Shown here in pieces: positions 22,115 to 23,124 of a stretch of DNA of 23,124 nucleotides (positions are counted from its first letter, which is position 1; each line of letters begins with the position of its first letter). Location: positions 1 through 23,124 of the forward strand of contig CABSMV010000018.1 in NCBI GenBank assembly GCA_902478935.1, given 5' to 3'. A program made the position numbers and the translations under genes. This stretch comes from an uncultured Collinsella sp. GTDB taxonomy: Bacteria; Actinomycetota; Coriobacteriia; Coriobacteriales; Coriobacteriaceae. The notes under the pieces were generated by a model. That model made no database searches and was not told the DNA's origin. It saw only the letters and a program-made list of their open reading frames with translations.

Positions 22115-22306
22115 ATGCCTAAGATGAAGTCCCACAGCGGCACCAAGAAGCGTTTCCGCAAGACTGGTACCGGCAAGCTTATGCGCGCCAAGGCTTTCAA
22201 GAGCCACATCCTGAGCAAGAAGTCCACCAAGCGTAAGCGTGGCTTCCGTCAGGAGACCGAGATCGCCGCTGCCGACCGCAAGGTCATCAAGTCGCGTCTC
22301 GCCTAA
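22115..22306 (+). CDS. rpmI: Large-subunit ribosomal protein L35
   Basis: 63-residue basic protein of the 50S subunit. It has the family opening MPKMKSHSGTKKRFRKTGTGK and the internal HILSKKSTKRKRGFR. TAAGGAG eight nt upstream is a good ribosome site. Placed between infC and rplT, as in most bacteria. Confidence 0.98.
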   Translation: MPKMKSHSGTKKRFRKTGTGKLMRAKAFKSHILSKKSTKRKRGFRQETEIAAADRKVIKSRLA

Positions 22307-22352
22307 GTTCGCGTTCCCGTTTTTCGTTTAACCGTCTAGGAGTTGATAGAAC

Positions 22353-22712
22353 ATGGCACGTATTAAGCGCGCTGTTGCCGCCAAGAAGAAGCGCCGTACC
22401 GTTATGCACCGTGCGAAGGGTTACTACGGTGCCGCTTCGCGTACTTACAAGCATGCTAAAGAGCAGGTCCAGCACTCCCTGCAGTATCAGTATCGTGACC
22501 GTCGCAACAAGAAGCGCGAGATCCGCTCTCTCTGGATCACCCGCATCAACGCTGCCGCTCGCCTGAACGACATCTCTTACTCTCAGTTCATGCACGGCCT
22601 GAAGGTTGCCGGTATCGAGCTCGACCGCAAGGTCCTGGCTCAGATGGCTTACGAGGACATCGAGTCCTTCAACGAGCTGGCTGCCATTGCCAAGAAGGCT
22701 CTCGAGGCCTAA
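22353..22712 (+). CDS. rplT: Large-subunit ribosomal protein L20
   Basis: 119 residues, the usual length. L20 is an early 50S assembly protein and binds 23S rRNA. Marks: the start MARIKRAVAAKKKRR, AKGYYGAASRTYKHAKEQV, RDRRNKKREIRSLWITRINA and KVLAQMAYEDIESFNELA. TAGGAG precedes the ATG. In Bacillus L20 represses this operon through the leader, which fits the structured leader at 21379-21508. A terminator follows at 22734. Confidence 0.98.
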   Translation: MARIKRAVAAKKKRRTVMHRAKGYYGAASRTYKHAKEQVQHSLQYQYRDRRNKKREIRSLWITRINAAARLNDISYSQFMHGLKVAGIELDRKVLAQMAYEDIESFNELAAIAKKALEA

Positions 22713-22733
22713 TAGATTCTGTTGAATCGCTAG

Positions 22734-22770
22734 GGGAGTGTCGCACTGTGAGCGGCACTCCCTCTTTTTT
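22734..22770 (+). terminator. Rho-independent terminator of infC-rpmI-rplT
   Basis: GGGAGTGTCGC (22734-22744) pairs with GCGGCACTCCC (22752-22762), 11 bp with one G-T pair and a 7-nt loop, followed by TC and six Ts. Confidence 0.85.
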
Positions 22771-23124
22771 ATCGAAAGCGCTGGTTTATATTGTAAAAGC
22801 GCGGGTAGATAGACACCTACAGGTGACCGATCTGTATATATCTCCTAACCGAAGGGTCATCATCTGATACGTGCAGTATTTCTGCACCAGCCTTTCTATT
22901 ACTTATATAGGAGGCGATATGTTGTGTAGGACTTGTGAAGAGTGGAATTGACGTCCCACTCGGCTTCGCGGTCTGGCAATATATCTCCTTGCCGCGCGGC
23001 CCGGTGGAACCGGATGAGCCGCGAGGGCGTGCACCTTGAGAACCGGATACTGCGAGGATGGACACACCAGATGTGTCGCATCCGGGCAGACATCGAACCA
23101 TTTGAAATGGTCTAACTTGGATTT
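22771..23124 (+). other. Probable 5' leader of an rRNA operon (no gene)
   Basis: No credible gene. The stretch GCACCTTGAGAACCGGATAC (23030-23049) resembles the CTTTGAAAACTGAAC-type sequence common ahead of 16S rRNA in Gram-positive bacteria. The region is hairpin-rich: GTGCAG/CTGCAC (22871-22887), GAGTGG/CCACTC (22940-22961), GGATG-GACACA with TGTGTC-g-CATCC (23056-23083) and ACCATT/AATGGT (23097-23111), in keeping with pre-rRNA processing stems. TTGACG at 22948 has no -10 at usable distance. 16S itself is not reached, so the call is inference. Confidence 0.5.

Noticed and set aside
22919..22951. 10-residue ORF MLCRTCEEWN with AGGAGG four bases upstream
   Set aside because: Too short to judge, and it lies in what looks like an rRNA leader. 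The ribosome-site match may be chance; left as a curiosity.

Overview
The window reads as the end piece of a draft-assembly contig from a GC-rich Gram-positive bacterium. Gene content, codon use and lipoprotein style fit a gut Coriobacteriia member, most like Collinsella. That assignment is inference from recognition of protein sequences, not a search. The first 21 bases are not genomic: they match the Nextera transposase adapter. The last ~350 bases look like the 5' leader of an rRNA operon, a usual place for a short-read contig to break.

Layout, left to right. (1) 23-553: the 3' end of a cation:proton antiporter gene. It is followed by a hairpin terminator, a 24-codon scrap of a short-chain dehydrogenase gene, and hom (homoserine dehydrogenase) on the minus strand. 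(2) 2370-8669: a complete LIV-type amino-acid ABC importer. It has two tandem paralogous Tat/lipoprotein binding proteins, then livH, livM, livG and livF, which are tightly packed and end in a strong terminator at 8742-8783. (3) 8861-10464: a long perfect inverted repeat, then a cutC-family gene and a DUF4931 (GalT/HIT-like) gene as a two-gene unit. A convergent BASS-family transporter follows. (4) 11718-17433: a TATAAT promoter, a possible 21-codon leader ORF, a 1095-residue protein joining a full RecJ exonuclease to a RecQ-like DEAH helicase, and the bifunctional (p)ppGpp enzyme Rel. (5) 17518-20954: an MBL-fold hydrolase, class II aldolase fba with a very large hairpin behind it, and a soluble transglutaminase-like protein. 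(6) 20994-22770: tRNA-Leu(CAA), whose 3' end and terminator are repeated 184 bp downstream. Then comes the infC-rpmI-rplT operon, with an attenuator-like leader and an apparent AUA start codon for IF3. (7) 22771-23124: a structured region without genes that is probably the rrn leader.

Most genes are housekeeping: amino-acid synthesis and uptake, glycolysis, stringent response, repair and translation. The uncommon items are the RecJ-helicase fusion, the duplicated tRNA-Leu 3' end with its palindrome-rich spacer, the infC leader with a non-canonical start, the two long inverted repeats (8853-8938 and 19285-19377), and the repeated short motifs upstream of the two binding-protein genes. No CRISPR array, insertion sequence, phage gene or defence cassette was seen.
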